The notes under the pieces: model-generated
Told to the model about the DNA's origin: nothing
What the model saw: only the letters and a program-made list of their open reading frames with translations
Databases searched by the model: none
Made by a program: the position numbers and the translations under genes
DNA from: 2-01-FULL-39-28 sp964436165
GTDB lineage: Bacteria; Patescibacteriota; Minisyncoccia; 2-02-FULL-40-12; GWA2-44-9
Length of the DNA: 45,127 nt
NCBI GenBank assembly: GCA_964436165.1
Contig: CAYTBY010000006.1
Coordinates: 1 to 45,127 of the forward strand
Direction of reading: 5' to 3'
Shown here: piece by piece, positions 7,506-15,707 of the stretch
Position numbering within the stretch: the first letter of the stretch is position 1
How the letters are laid out: each line of letters opens with the position of its first letter

Positions 7506-9170
7506 ATGAATATGCCTTTACAATCTCCGGTTAAAAAAAGAGAAGAAGAACTAGAAAAAAAGCTTAAAGATATCCAGCTCAAGGAAGAAGAAGACAGATA
7601 TGCCGAATCAGCCAAAAATTTTGGGTTTCCTTTCTCGACCCTAAAAGGCGTGCCTATTGATACCGAAGCCCTTAACATTCTCGATGAAGAAACAGCCAGA
7701 AAATCTGACCTGGCTATTCTCTATAAACACGAATCTAAACTTATTGTTGCCCTAGTCAATCCGGACAGTCCTCAAACTAAAGAGACCTTGGACTTTCTAA
7801 AGACAAAGGGCTTTACTCTTGATCTCCTCCTTACCACACCCCATATATTAAGCTCCGTCTGGGAAAGATATAAGATAATAAAACAGAAGGTTTTTCGGGT
7901 CGGCGCCATAGAGATTAATGAGACAGAATTGGCCGAACTTCAAGACCAGATAAAAGACATCGGCGATCTTAAATCAAAACTAAAAACAATCTCTGTAACC
8001 AAGCTCCTGGAAATACTGATAGCCGGGGCTCTGAAAACAAGAGCCTCGGATGTTCATTTTGAGCCTGGATCAGAAAAAACCCGTCTTCGCTACCGATTGG
8101 ATGGCATTCTCCACGATATAACCGATCTTGATGTTGAGTACTATGAAAAAATATTAAACAGGGTAAAGATACTTTCAAAAATGAAGCTCAATATTCATGA
8201 TGCTCCTCAGGACGGACGATTTACCATAAAACAAAAGAGTGTTGATATAGAAGTAAGGGTCTCCATACTTCCAAGTGAATTCGGAGAAACTATCGTGATG
8301 CGTCTTTTAGACCCCCGAACGATTAAGGTGTCTCTGGCCGAACTGGGGTTCAGGAAAGATATTTTAGAACTGCTCGAGGTCCAGCTAAAAAAGAAAACGG
8401 GCGCAATAATGGCTTCCGGCCCGACCGGGGCCGGAAAAACAACTACCCTCTACGCCTTTGTCAATCACCTTAACGAACCCGGAACAAAAATAATAACCAT
8501 AGAAGATCCGATCGAGTATCATGTGAATAATATTTCTCAGACTCAAGTCGAGCCCAAAAAGGGCTACACCTTCGCTAACGGCCTGAGATCTATCGTTAGG
8601 CAGGATCCCGATATTATTCTTGTCGGTGAAATACGCGACGTCGAAACGGCCGAAATTGCCCTTCACTCTGCTCTGACTGGCCACCTTGTTCTCTCGACAA
8701 TCCACACTAACAGCGCTGCCGGCGTCGTCCCCCGCTTAATAGACCTGGGCATAAGGCCCCAGATTCTAGCTCCGGCAATAAACATTACTCTCGCTCAACG
8801 CTTGGTCAGAAAACTTTGCTCAGACTGTAAACAAAACCACAAGATCCTGCCGGAAGAATTAGAAAAAGTAAAAAACGTACTAAACCCCATAAGAAGCCGC
8901 TTTAACTTGCCCGAATTTAATAATTCTCTAAAAATTTATGGCCCGGGAAAATGTAACAAATGCCACTTTATCGGCTACCTTGATCGAATTGGGGTATTTG
9001 AGGCCTTCGTTGTTTCTAAGGACATAGAGCGACTTATCCTTAGCTCTCCCCCGATTTCAGCAATAGAAGAACTGGCAATAGCAGAAGGCATGACCACCTT
9101 GATTCAAGATGCTTATTTGAAATTATTAGACGGTATAACTTCGGTAGAGGAGATAGAGCGAGTAATTTAA
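7506..9170 (+). CDS. pilB: Type IV pilus/type II secretion assembly ATPase (PilB/GspE)
   Basis: Hexameric cytoplasmic ATPase that drives pilin extraction and pilus growth. A divergent MshEN-like N-terminal region (about 30-130) precedes the motor domain. Walker A GPTGAGKTTT is near residue 305, Walker B IILVGEIRD near 368, the His box STIHTN follows, and a Cys4 zinc site (CSDC near 437, CNKC near 482) is typical of GspE/PilB and absent from PilT. ATG occurs at 7506 and 7512. A TTTACA-N16-TAATAC promoter ends at 7505, so the second ATG may be the true, leaderless start. No other pilus genes are in the window. Candidate Phyla Radiation cells often keep type IV pili for attachment and DNA uptake. 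Confidence 0.93.
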   Translation: MNMPLQSPVKKREEELEKKLKDIQLKEEEDRYAESAKNFGFPFSTLKGVPIDTEALNILDEETARKSDLAILYKHESKLIVALVNPDSPQTKETLDFLKTKGFTLDLLLTTPHILSSVWERYKIIKQKVFRVGAIEINETELAELQDQIKDIGDLKSKLKTISVTKLLEILIAGALKTRASDVHFEPGSEKTRLRYRLDGILHDITDLDVEYYEKILNRVKILSKMKLNIHDAPQDGRFTIKQKSVDIEVRVSILPSEFGETIVMRLLDPRTIKVSLAELGFRKDILELLEVQLKKKTGAIMASGPTGAGKTTTLYAFVNHLNEPGTKIITIEDPIEYHVNNISQTQVEPKKGYTFANGLRSIVRQDPDIILVGEIRDVETAEIALHSALTGHLVLSTIHTNSAAGVVPRLIDLGIRPQILAPAINITLAQRLVRKLCSDCKQNHKILPEELEKVKNVLNPIRSRFNLPEFNNSLKIYGPGKCNKCHFIGYLDRIGVFEAFVVSKDIERLILSSPPISAIEELAIAEGMTTLIQDAYLKLLDGITSVEEIERVI

Positions 9171-9336
9171 TTTGACCCTTGTAATCTGTAGGCAAAATCC
9201 ATCTGCCAAAGGCGGACGGGGCAGGATAGTTCTGAGGAGTAGTCCAGTCGAAACCAAACTATCCGGCTAAAAAGTTATCCCGATTAGGCCTGGTCAAAAA
9301 ACAAAACCTAATTGCCTACAGATTACAGGAGTCAAA
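9171..9336. repeat. Inverted-repeat element, MITE-like
   Basis: The 25-base ends (9171-9195 and 9312-9336) are inverted with two mismatches and share TGTAATCTGTAGGCAA. The inside holds no ORF. It begins right after the pilB stop and could also act as a terminator. No target-site duplication was seen. Confidence 0.65.
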
Positions 9337-9386
9337 AACATACCAAATAACCCCTATATTTTAATCTAAAACACCCCAAATGTCAA

Positions 9387-9518
9387 TCCCGCACTTATCG
9401 AGCAGCTGCTGGTTATATTTCCAAGTATATATAAGATTTACAAAGTACCATTTATAGGCTTCGCGAGTAATTAACTAAGCAGTAGCTACTAAGAAATATC
9501 TGCTCGATAAGTGCGGGA
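9387..9518. repeat. Long palindromic element of the CCCGCACTTA family
   Basis: Perfect 19-base arms (9387-9405 and 9500-9518), with a second inner match ATATTTC/GAAATAT. It ends 13 bases before the ruvB ATG, so the hairpin could affect ruvB expression. Together with the neighbouring element it fills the whole pilB-ruvB gap of about 360 bases. Confidence 0.75.
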
Positions 9519-9531
9519 TCAAGAAATCAGT

Positions 9532-10542
9532 ATGAACGCCAAAGAACAAATTGTCGCACCAAAACAGGGCTTAGACGACCAGGTTCTTGACCTGGCTCTT
9601 CGTCCTAAAACATTTACCGAGTACATCGGCCAGGAAAGGACAAAAGACAACCTGAGGATAATGATCGGGGCAGCCCAGAAAAGAAACGAGACCATGGAAC
9701 ATCTCCTTCTCCACGGTCCTTCCGGTCTTGGCAAAACGACCCTGGCCTATCTTATCGCTAAAGAGCTTGGCTCAAGCATAAAAATAACTTCCGGTACTGC
9801 CCTTGAGAAGGCTGGCGATGTCGGCTCTATTTTGACTGGGCTAAGCGACGGCGATGTCTTATTTATAGACGAGGTTCACCGCCTGAATAAGGCCGTTGAA
9901 GAGGTTATCTATCCGGCCATGGAGAATTTTAAACTTGATATAATCATCGGCAAGGGAACTTCAGCTAAAACACTCCAAATAGAACTTCCGCGATTCACCC
10001 TCATTGCCGCGACTACAAAAATATCAATGCTTTCGAGTCCGTTCCGTTCCAGGTTCGGAGTCAATTTCCGCTTAGATTTCTACAGGCATGAGGATATAGA
10101 GAAAATAATCTCCCGCTCAGCAAAGCTTCTCCAGATTAATATAGACAGGGATGCCGTCAACCTAGTTGCTCTGGCTTCCCGCTTTACTCCCCGCATCGCT
10201 AACCGACTTTTAAAAAGGGTCCGAGATTACGCCCAGGTCAAAAATCATTCTTCTATAAATCCTAAAATAGCCGGGGAGGCCCTGGCTATGCTTGAGATAG
10301 ATAACCATGGGCTTGAAGAAACAGACCGAAAGATACTAAAAACTATAGCCGACACGTTTAATGGCGGTCCCGTTGGTCTGAAAGCGGTTGCCGCGGCAAT
10401 ATCTGAAGAAGAGGGCACAATAGAAGACGTCTACGAACCCTATTTAATCCAAATCGGTTTCATGGCCCGGACTCAGAAAGGAAGAATAATAACCCGGCAA
10501 GGCATGAAACATCTCGGGATAAAAAATACGTTTGATATCTAA
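9532..10542 (+). CDS. ruvB: Holliday junction DNA helicase RuvB
   Basis: AAA+ motor that migrates Holliday junctions with RuvA; RuvC then cuts them. Walker A HGPSGLGKTT is at about residues 61-70 and Walker B VLFIDEVHRL at about 109-118. The sensor segment AATTKISMLSSPFRSRFG matches the family, and a winged-helix C-terminus follows. Length is 336 residues. The frame opens earlier at a GTG (9511), but that lies inside a palindromic element, so I use the ATG at 9532. No Shine-Dalgarno is visible. ruvC lies two genes downstream, after yebC; ruvA is not in the window. A terminator follows at once. Confidence 0.95.
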   Translation: MNAKEQIVAPKQGLDDQVLDLALRPKTFTEYIGQERTKDNLRIMIGAAQKRNETMEHLLLHGPSGLGKTTLAYLIAKELGSSIKITSGTALEKAGDVGSILTGLSDGDVLFIDEVHRLNKAVEEVIYPAMENFKLDIIIGKGTSAKTLQIELPRFTLIAATTKISMLSSPFRSRFGVNFRLDFYRHEDIEKIISRSAKLLQINIDRDAVNLVALASRFTPRIANRLLKRVRDYAQVKNHSSINPKIAGEALAMLEIDNHGLEETDRKILKTIADTFNGGPVGLKAVAAAISEEEGTIEDVYEPYLIQIGFMARTQKGRIITRQGMKHLGIKNTFDI

Positions 10543-10550
10543 AGTAAAAT

Positions 10551-10570
10551 AGGGGTCAGACCCCTTTTTT
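10551..10570 (+). terminator. Terminator of ruvB
   Basis: AGGGG-TCAGA-CCCCT hairpin followed by T tract, directly after the ruvB stop. Confidence 0.75.
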
Positions 10571-10572
10571 AA

Positions 10573-10601
10573 TTGCATCGGTATTTAATATATCGTAATA
10601 T
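10573..10601 (+). promoter_or_regulatory. Promoter of yebC, near-leaderless
   Basis: TTGCAT (10573-10578), 17 bases, TAATAT (10596-10601). The ATG at 10613 leaves a leader of only about five bases, too short for a ribosome binding site. Confidence 0.6.
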
Positions 10602-10612
10602 GTGGGCATACT

Positions 10613-11125
10613 ATGTCCGGGCATTCAAAGTGGTCTAAAATCAAACGCCAGAAAGCCCTAACTGATAAAAAGAGGGGTCAGTTATTTTCTAAAATATCTA
10701 AACTGATTTCCCTTGCAGCAAGAAAAGGAGCAAACCAAGAAACCAATCTTGAGCTTAAGGACGCGATAGAAAAAGCTCGCTCAGTTAATATGCCTAATGA
10801 TAATATCCAGAGAGCTATCAATAAAGTATCCGATAAATCTACTCAGCTTGAAGAACTCTCCATCGAGGCTATCGGGCCTGGCGGCATCGCTTTAAAAATA
10901 AGAGCTATAACCGACAATCGTAACCGCACCATAGCCGAAATTAAAAAGATATTTTCAGACCATGGTTCAAAGATAGTTCCGCCGGGAAGCATCTCTTGGA
11001 TGTTTAACCAACCTGTTACAATTGAAGATCCTAACATCCGAACCCAGATAGACAAACTTTTCGAAGCCCTTGATGATAATGATGACGTCGAAGACGTGGC
11101 TTCAAATTTGCAAGAACAAATTTGA
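10613..11125 (+). CDS. yebC: YebC/PmpR-type protein, shortened
   Basis: Family linked to transcription control and, in recent work on homologs, to relief of ribosome stalling at proline runs. The N-terminus (MSGHSKWSKIKRQKALTD) is the family hallmark and the middle GPGGIALKIRAITDNRNRT is well conserved. The protein has only 170 residues against the usual 240-250: after SISWMF it jumps to the C-terminal DDNDDVEDVASNLQE segment, so the inserted domain of about 70 residues is missing. Both ends are intact, so this is a compact form and not a frameshift. It sits between ruvB and ruvC, a common order. Confidence 0.9.
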   Translation: MSGHSKWSKIKRQKALTDKKRGQLFSKISKLISLAARKGANQETNLELKDAIEKARSVNMPNDNIQRAINKVSDKSTQLEELSIEAIGPGGIALKIRAITDNRNRTIAEIKKIFSDHGSKIVPPGSISWMFNQPVTIEDPNIRTQIDKLFEALDDNDDVEDVASNLQEQI

Positions 11126-11201
11126 AGAATTTAAAATTTTTAATTTAAAGTTTAAAATGAATTAAAGTTCATTAAAAATTAAAAATTAAAAATTAAAAAT
11201 T
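11126..11201. repeat. AT-rich short tandem repeats before ruvC
   Basis: Runs of ATTAAAA units, the last copy ending at the ruvC TTG start. The same kind of repeat recurs at 18531-18565 and 22691-22722. Confidence 0.6.
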
Positions 11202-11693
11202 TTGATCATATTGGGTATCGACCCCGGAACAACGAGAATAGGATTTGGAATAATAAAGAGCGCAGCCGGAAAACTCGAGTGTATTGACTACGGCTTAATT
11301 CCCCGGTCCCCTACTAAAAACGGTCCTGCTCTTTCTGCCGACGAGGTCATGAAAGACATAGCCAGGATCATAAAGAAATACAAACCAGGTATAGCCGCTG
11401 TGGAAAAGTTATTTTTCTTTAAAAATCAAAAAACTATAATATCTGTAAGCGAGATGCGAGGCGTTATCCTGGCCGCCCTAGCCATAAACAGGGTGCCGAT
11501 ACGTGAATTTACGCCTCTTCAGGTCAAGCAAGCCGTATCTAGCTATGGCCGGGCCGGGAAAGATCAGGTCCAACAAATGGTTCGTTTAATCCTTAATATT
11601 AAGGGGGCGATTAAGCCGGACGATGCCGCTGACGGTCTGGCTATTGCAATTTGTTGTGCAAATAATGTAATATACGAAAAGAAATTAACCTAA
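11202..11693 (+). CDS. ruvC: Holliday junction resolvase RuvC
   Basis: Dimeric endonuclease that cuts Holliday junctions. The first acidic residue is in ILGIDPGTTRIGFGI (Asp7), the second in AVEKLFFFKN, and the last pair in PDDAADGLAIAI near the C-terminus; these are the RNase H-fold catalytic residues. At 163 residues it is normal. The likely start is TTG at 11202, because the protein needs the GIDPG strand and no ATG precedes it in frame. No Shine-Dalgarno; the upstream sequence is an AT tandem repeat. It belongs with ruvB and yebC nearby. Confidence 0.94.
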   Translation: MIILGIDPGTTRIGFGIIKSAAGKLECIDYGLIPRSPTKNGPALSADEVMKDIARIIKKYKPGIAAVEKLFFFKNQKTIISVSEMRGVILAALAINRVPIREFTPLQVKQAVSSYGRAGKDQVQQMVRLILNIKGAIKPDDAADGLAIAICCANNVIYEKKLT

Positions 11694-11830
11694 TTAACCT
11701 AATGCCTAATTAACCTAATCAAATCCTAATGACCCGGTAATTGATGCTTAAATTCTTGTTTTAGACATTAGAAATTAAGCCATTAGACATTGATTAGAGT
11801 AATTAGGTCAATTAGAGCAATTAGAAATTT
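11694..11830. repeat. Tandem and inverted TTAACCTAA-type repeats
   Basis: Several CCTAATTAA units at 11697-11725 face ATTAGGTCAATTAGAG units at about 11793-11825 in inverted order, so the gap can form an imperfect hairpin. No coding signal is present. Confidence 0.6.
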
Positions 11831-11838
11831 ATTTTACC

Positions 11839-12000
11839 ATGGTCGAAGAATTAAAATACGCTCAAATGCTGGCCTTCGGCGAGGGTGACCCCGGTGAACT
11901 CCCAGAGCTAGCTGATGACGAGGAGGACGACAATGAAGAAGATGAAGATGAAGACGAAGATGAAGAAGAGGACGAAGAAGACGAAGGTTCTGAAAGTTAA
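11839..12000 (+). CDS. Small highly acidic protein
   Basis: A 53-residue ORF that starts MVEELKYAQMLAFGEGDPGE and then becomes almost pure Asp/Glu to its end. The first 25 residues have normal composition, and a bidirectional terminator follows directly, which supports a real gene. The function is unknown. The acidic tail suggests binding to a basic protein or to cations, or a nucleic-acid mimic; this is guesswork. The overlapping basic frame is a shadow of the acidic repeat. Repeats fill the gap to ruvC, so I cannot say whether the two share a transcript. Confidence 0.55.
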   Translation: MVEELKYAQMLAFGEGDPGELPELADDEEDDNEEDEDEDEDEEEDEEDEGSES

Positions 12001-12005
12001 TTCCC

Positions 12006-12041
12006 AATATAAAACTGCCCCACTCGGGGCAGTTTTATATT
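12006..12041. terminator. Bidirectional terminator
   Basis: Perfect 16-bp arms AATATAAAACTGCCCC (12006-12021) and complement (12026-12041) with an ACTC loop. It serves the acidic-protein gene and tyrS, whose last codons overlap it. Confidence 0.9.
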
Positions 12042-13192
12042 ATCAAACCAAACCTCCCCTTACCCACCTTGAGCTTATCTCCTTTTTGCAGCTGATAGTT
12101 CCAATCTGTTTTTACCTGCCCGTTTATTTCTACGGCATTACTAGTTATTAACTTCTTAGCCTCAGAGATTGAAGAAGCAAACCCAAGGTCTTTTATGGTA
12201 ACCGCCAGATTACCGGTAGCTTTCCCCTCTTTAGGCGCCTGGGCCTCCTTTATCTTTTCCTTACCCCTAAACATTTCTATAAGTTTACCCGCCAGAAGTT
12301 CCTTATATTCTCGGCCTGATAATGCCTTTTCCTTATCGCTTATCCGGTCTAGACTCTCGTCGGTGCATAGCTCAAAAATAATTTTTGTCATACTGTCGCC
12401 TAGCGCCAGTATTTTTCGCCGTATTTCGCTAGGTTCGTCGTTGATGGCAATTACCTCACCTCCGCTTTTGCTCATTTTTTTACCGGTTATCGGATCTTCT
12501 ACTAGCCTAGTTCCGAAAACCAACTTTTCTTTGCCTAAAAGCTTTTTCATCAGATCCCTACCCATTCGCATGTTAAACATCTGGTCTATACCTCCAACTT
12601 CACCATCAATATTCATAGCCACCGAATCATAGCCCTGCATTAGCGGATATAAAAATTCATGAACTGCAAATGGTTTGTCTTTTTCTATCCTTTCTTGAAA
12701 CATGCTCCTTTGAATCATTTGCTGGACTGTAACCTGACTGGCTAGTTGGAAGAAATCTTTGATAGTCAATCTATCTAACCAAGAACTGTTGTACATAATC
12801 TCGATGGAACTCTCCGGCAGTATTTTGTATACCTGACCAAGATAGCCATTAAAATTATTTTTAATTTCTTCTTCGGCTAGCGGCTTTCTTGTTGTGTCCT
12901 TACCCGAAGGATCTCCTATTCTGGCCGTAAAATCTCCAATAACCAATACTGGAATATGCCCAAGTTCCAGTAGCTGTTTAAGAAACAACAAGGGAACGAC
13001 GTGCCCTAAATGGAGATCCGAACCAGTCGGATCAATGCCAAGATAAATCCTAAGACCTTTATTCTCTTTTAATTTTTTCTTGGCTTCTTCTTTTGACGGC
13101 CAAATATTAGACCTGCCTTCAAAGCTACCTATCCTGCGAGTAAGAAGTTCTTCTATTTTTTGATCGTCATTATAAACCTTTTCGTCTGACAT
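12035..13192 (-). CDS. tyrS: Tyrosyl-tRNA synthetase
   Basis: Charges tRNA-Tyr with tyrosine. A class I synthetase: the HIGH-type motif HLGH is at residues 61-64 and KMSKS at 239-243, followed by a C-terminal S4-like RNA-binding domain (about 325-385). Length is 385 residues. The tyrosine-pocket segment GYDSVAMNIDGEVGGIDQ matches the TyrRS family. A promoter sits so close to the ATG at 13192 that the mRNA should be leaderless. It converges on the acidic-protein gene, with a shared terminator. Confidence 0.95.
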   Translation of the reverse strand: MSDEKVYNDDQKIEELLTRRIGSFEGRSNIWPSKEEAKKKLKENKGLRIYLGIDPTGSDLHLGHVVPLLFLKQLLELGHIPVLVIGDFTARIGDPSGKDTTRKPLAEEEIKNNFNGYLGQVYKILPESSIEIMYNSSWLDRLTIKDFFQLASQVTVQQMIQRSMFQERIEKDKPFAVHEFLYPLMQGYDSVAMNIDGEVGGIDQMFNMRMGRDLMKKLLGKEKLVFGTRLVEDPITGKKMSKSGGEVIAINDEPSEIRRKILALGDSMTKIIFELCTDESLDRISDKEKALSGREYKELLAGKLIEMFRGKEKIKEAQAPKEGKATGNLAVTIKDLGFASSISEAKKLITSNAVEINGQVKTDWNYQLQKGDKLKVGKGRFGLII

Positions 13193-13199
13193 ATCCTAA

Positions 13200-13228
13200 A
13201 TAATATCTTTTATAAAAGTCGTTGTAAA
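13200..13228 (-). promoter_or_regulatory. Promoter of tyrS, predicted leaderless
   Basis: On the minus strand TTTACA (13228-13223), 17 bases, TATTAT (13205-13200), then seven bases to the ATG. Confidence 0.65.
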
Positions 13229-13260
13229 TACTGGTTTTTTATGTTAAAGTTCATTGTTTA

Positions 13261-15393
13261 ATGCTCCCTCAATTCACCGTAGAAAAACTTAAAAAGTCTA
13301 GGCTAAGATCCAAAAAAGCTATAAAACTTATTCTCGCACTGGTGGTGTGGTTTTTTGTTCTCGGAGCAATATTATTTTTATCCTACTTTATCTATCTTCA
13401 GAGATCCATTCCTGACCCAGAATCAATAATCATCCGAAAGGTCGGCGAATCGACAAAAATATATGATTCCACCGGCAAGGTTCTTCTTTATGACATTCAT
13501 GGTGAAGAAAAAAGAACCATCATTCCATGGGAAAACATCCCGGATTCAATCAAAAAAGCTACCCTCGCTTCCGAAGATAGCGATTTTTACCAGCATAAGG
13601 GTATCGACTTCAGGGGAATTGTCCGAGCTTTGTTGAAAAATATACAAGAGATCGGTATCAGCGAGGGCGGCTCCACCATCACCCAACAGCTTATCAAAAA
13701 AGCTCTTTTGAGCGATGAGCGTACTCTGTCTAGAAAAATAAAAGAAATCATTTTAACAGTCGAGGTTGAGCGCCGATTTACAAAAGATGAGATATTTTGG
13801 ATGTATTTAAATCAAATTCCTTATGGTTCCAACGCTTACGGAGTAGAGGCGGCTAGCAAAACGTTTTTTAGCAAATCGGCCAAGGAACTTACTTACGCCG
13901 AGTCAGCCATACTGGCAACTCTTCCCAGAGCAACCACCTACTATTCTCCCTACGGAAATCACGTTGATGCTTTGTTGTCCAGAAAAGACTTTATCCTGAG
14001 CCGGATGAATCACCTTGGCTTTATAACCTCCGAGGAGCTTGCGTCAGCCCTTAAAGAAGAGGTTAAATTTTCACCAGGAACAGACAAAATAACCGCTCCT
14101 CATTTTGTTATTATGGTTAAAGAATATCTGGTCTCAAAATATGGGGAGGGGGCGGTTGAGCGCAACGGCCTCAAGATTACCACAACTCTTAATGCCGAGC
14201 TTCAAAAATCAGCCGAGGAATTAGTGGCTAAATACTCAAAAATAAATAAGGAAAAATATAAAGCTGATAATGCCTCTTTGGTTGCTGTCGACCCAAAGAG
14301 TGGCAAACTCCTGACCCTGGTTGGTTCAAGCGATTATTTTGACATAGAGCACGAGGGTAATTTTAACGTCGCTACCGCTAAGCGCCAGCCGGGTTCAGCT
14401 TTTAAACCTTTTGCCTATGCCGCCGTCTTTCAAAAGGGCTACCCCGATGCCACGATTCTTTTTGATGTAAAAACAGAATTCAATCCTAACTGTCCCCCCG
14501 ATGTTTCTGCCGAGAAAGATGAGTTTGGGCTAGATTGTTATAATCCCGTTAACTACGACGGCCGTTTTAGAGGTCCTGTGACCTTACGCAACGCCCTAGC
14601 TCAATCCCTAAACGTTCCCTCGGTAAAAACCCTGTACTTGGCCGGGGTTGAGGATACAATAAATCTTGCCGAAGCAATGGGTATAACCACCCTTCAGGAT
14701 AGATCCCGTTTCGGTTTGTCTCTTGTGCTGGGCGGAGCCGAGGTTAGATTAGTTGACCTCGTCTCAGCTTACGGCGTTTTTGCTAATGACGGTGTTAGAA
14801 ATCCCTGGTTTTTTATAGAGAAAATAGAATCGTCCGAAGGCGAGGTTTTAGAAGAACATAAATCCGAACCAAAAAGAGTTGTTGATTCTCAAACAGCCCG
14901 GCTGGTTACAGATGTCCTGTCCGACAACAGCGCCCGATCTCCAGTTTTTGGATATATTAATTCTTTGTTTATTAACGGCAGAGAAGTTGCGGCCAAAACT
15001 GGAACTACCCAAGAGAATAGAGATGCCTGGGTAGTTGGATACTCCCCCTCCATCGCTGTTGGGGTATGGACAGGAAATAATGACAATAGATCGATGACCA
15101 GAGAAGGGGCTGGTATAAGCGCTTCCGGGCCCTTGTGGCACGAGTTTGTAGTGGCCGCTCTCAATAGCACCCCTTCTGAGATCTTTAATCGGCCTGATCC
15201 GGTTTTTATTAATAAAATAATGCTCGATGGGCGATACCTAGATCCCAGCCTTAACAATCAAGACATCCATAGTATCCTCTACTTTGTTGACAGGGTTAAC
15301 CCTACCGGACCTTTTCCCTCCCAACCAGAGGCCGATGCTCAATTTAAAAATTGGGAGTGGGCGGTTAGGTCTTACTACCAGCTACCCCAGTAA
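13261..15393 (+). CDS. pbpA: Class A penicillin-binding protein (PBP1A-like)
   Basis: Bifunctional peptidoglycan synthase at the membrane. One transmembrane segment lies at about 21-45. The GT51 glycosyltransferase follows, with SEDSDFYQHKGID and the STITQQLIKKALL segment. The transpeptidase has SAFK (catalytic Ser near 379), SLN (near 449) and KTGT (near 579). All motifs are intact in 710 residues. No Shine-Dalgarno is visible before the ATG. The final codons lie in a hairpin that also covers the stop of the convergent downstream gene. The symbol is a family-level label only. Confidence 0.93.
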   Translation: MLPQFTVEKLKKSRLRSKKAIKLILALVVWFFVLGAILFLSYFIYLQRSIPDPESIIIRKVGESTKIYDSTGKVLLYDIHGEEKRTIIPWENIPDSIKKATLASEDSDFYQHKGIDFRGIVRALLKNIQEIGISEGGSTITQQLIKKALLSDERTLSRKIKEIILTVEVERRFTKDEIFWMYLNQIPYGSNAYGVEAASKTFFSKSAKELTYAESAILATLPRATTYYSPYGNHVDALLSRKDFILSRMNHLGFITSEELASALKEEVKFSPGTDKITAPHFVIMVKEYLVSKYGEGAVERNGLKITTTLNAELQKSAEELVAKYSKINKEKYKADNASLVAVDPKSGKLLTLVGSSDYFDIEHEGNFNVATAKRQPGSAFKPFAYAAVFQKGYPDATILFDVKTEFNPNCPPDVSAEKDEFGLDCYNPVNYDGRFRGPVTLRNALAQSLNVPSVKTLYLAGVEDTINLAEAMGITTLQDRSRFGLSLVLGGAEVRLVDLVSAYGVFANDGVRNPWFFIEKIESSEGEVLEEHKSEPKRVVDSQTARLVTDVLSDNSARSPVFGYINSLFINGREVAAKTGTTQENRDAWVVGYSPSIAVGVWTGNNDNRSMTREGAGISASGPLWHEFVVAALNSTPSEIFNRPDPVFINKIMLDGRYLDPSLNNQDIHSILYFVDRVNPTGPFPSQPEADAQFKNWEWAVRSYYQLPQ

Positions 15394-15423
15394 CTTACAT
15401 TCGTATGCGTTACTGGGCTACCT
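15380..15423. terminator. Hairpin over two convergent stop codons
   Basis: Arms 15380-15394 and 15409-15423 pair at 13 of 15 positions and share CCCAGTAAC. The stem contains the stop of the penicillin-binding protein (15391-15393) and that of the dciA-like gene (15418-15420). There is no T tract. Confidence 0.5.
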
Positions 15424-15705
15424 AACCAGTATTTTCCCTAAGCGAATATCTTTGGTTTTTAGGAGGTTAATCAATCCTACCAACCTTATGGTTAGCTCGT
15501 TGGCTAACGTCTTATTGCCCGCAGTTATTATCAAGCTATCATCTTTGGGGTTATAACTTATAAGAAAAGAAAAGCCTTTAAGCTTCTCTCCGAATTCGTT
15601 CTTTAAAAAAATCTCGACTTCTTTTTTTATTCTTTGGCTCTTATCTAAGGATTTACCCAGTGATGCTTTTTTTCTTTCAAAACTATTATTTAAGCTCTTA
15701 AACAT
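15418..15705 (-). CDS. DciA-like (DUF721) candidate, replicative helicase loader
   Basis: A 95-residue protein. Its second half (SLIITAGNKTLANELTIRL, then LVGLINLLK and an ILVR end) fits the core of DUF721/DciA, where a short strand pair is followed by a helix with an xxEL motif. DciA proteins help load DnaB. The position supports this: the gene lies two bases after dnaN in the order dnaA-dnaN-dciA, and DUF721 genes often sit near dnaA/dnaN in other bacteria. The N-terminus is charged and helical. Similarity is by eye, so the call is a hypothesis. Confidence 0.5.
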   Translation of the reverse strand: MFKSLNNSFERKKASLGKSLDKSQRIKKEVEIFLKNEFGEKLKGFSFLISYNPKDDSLIITAGNKTLANELTIRLVGLINLLKTKDIRLGKILVR

Positions 15706-15707
15706 GC

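Noticed and set aside
11915..12151. Lys/Met-rich frame over the acidic gene
   Set aside because: A frame-shifted reading of the GAA/GAT repeat, running into the terminator and antisense tyrS.
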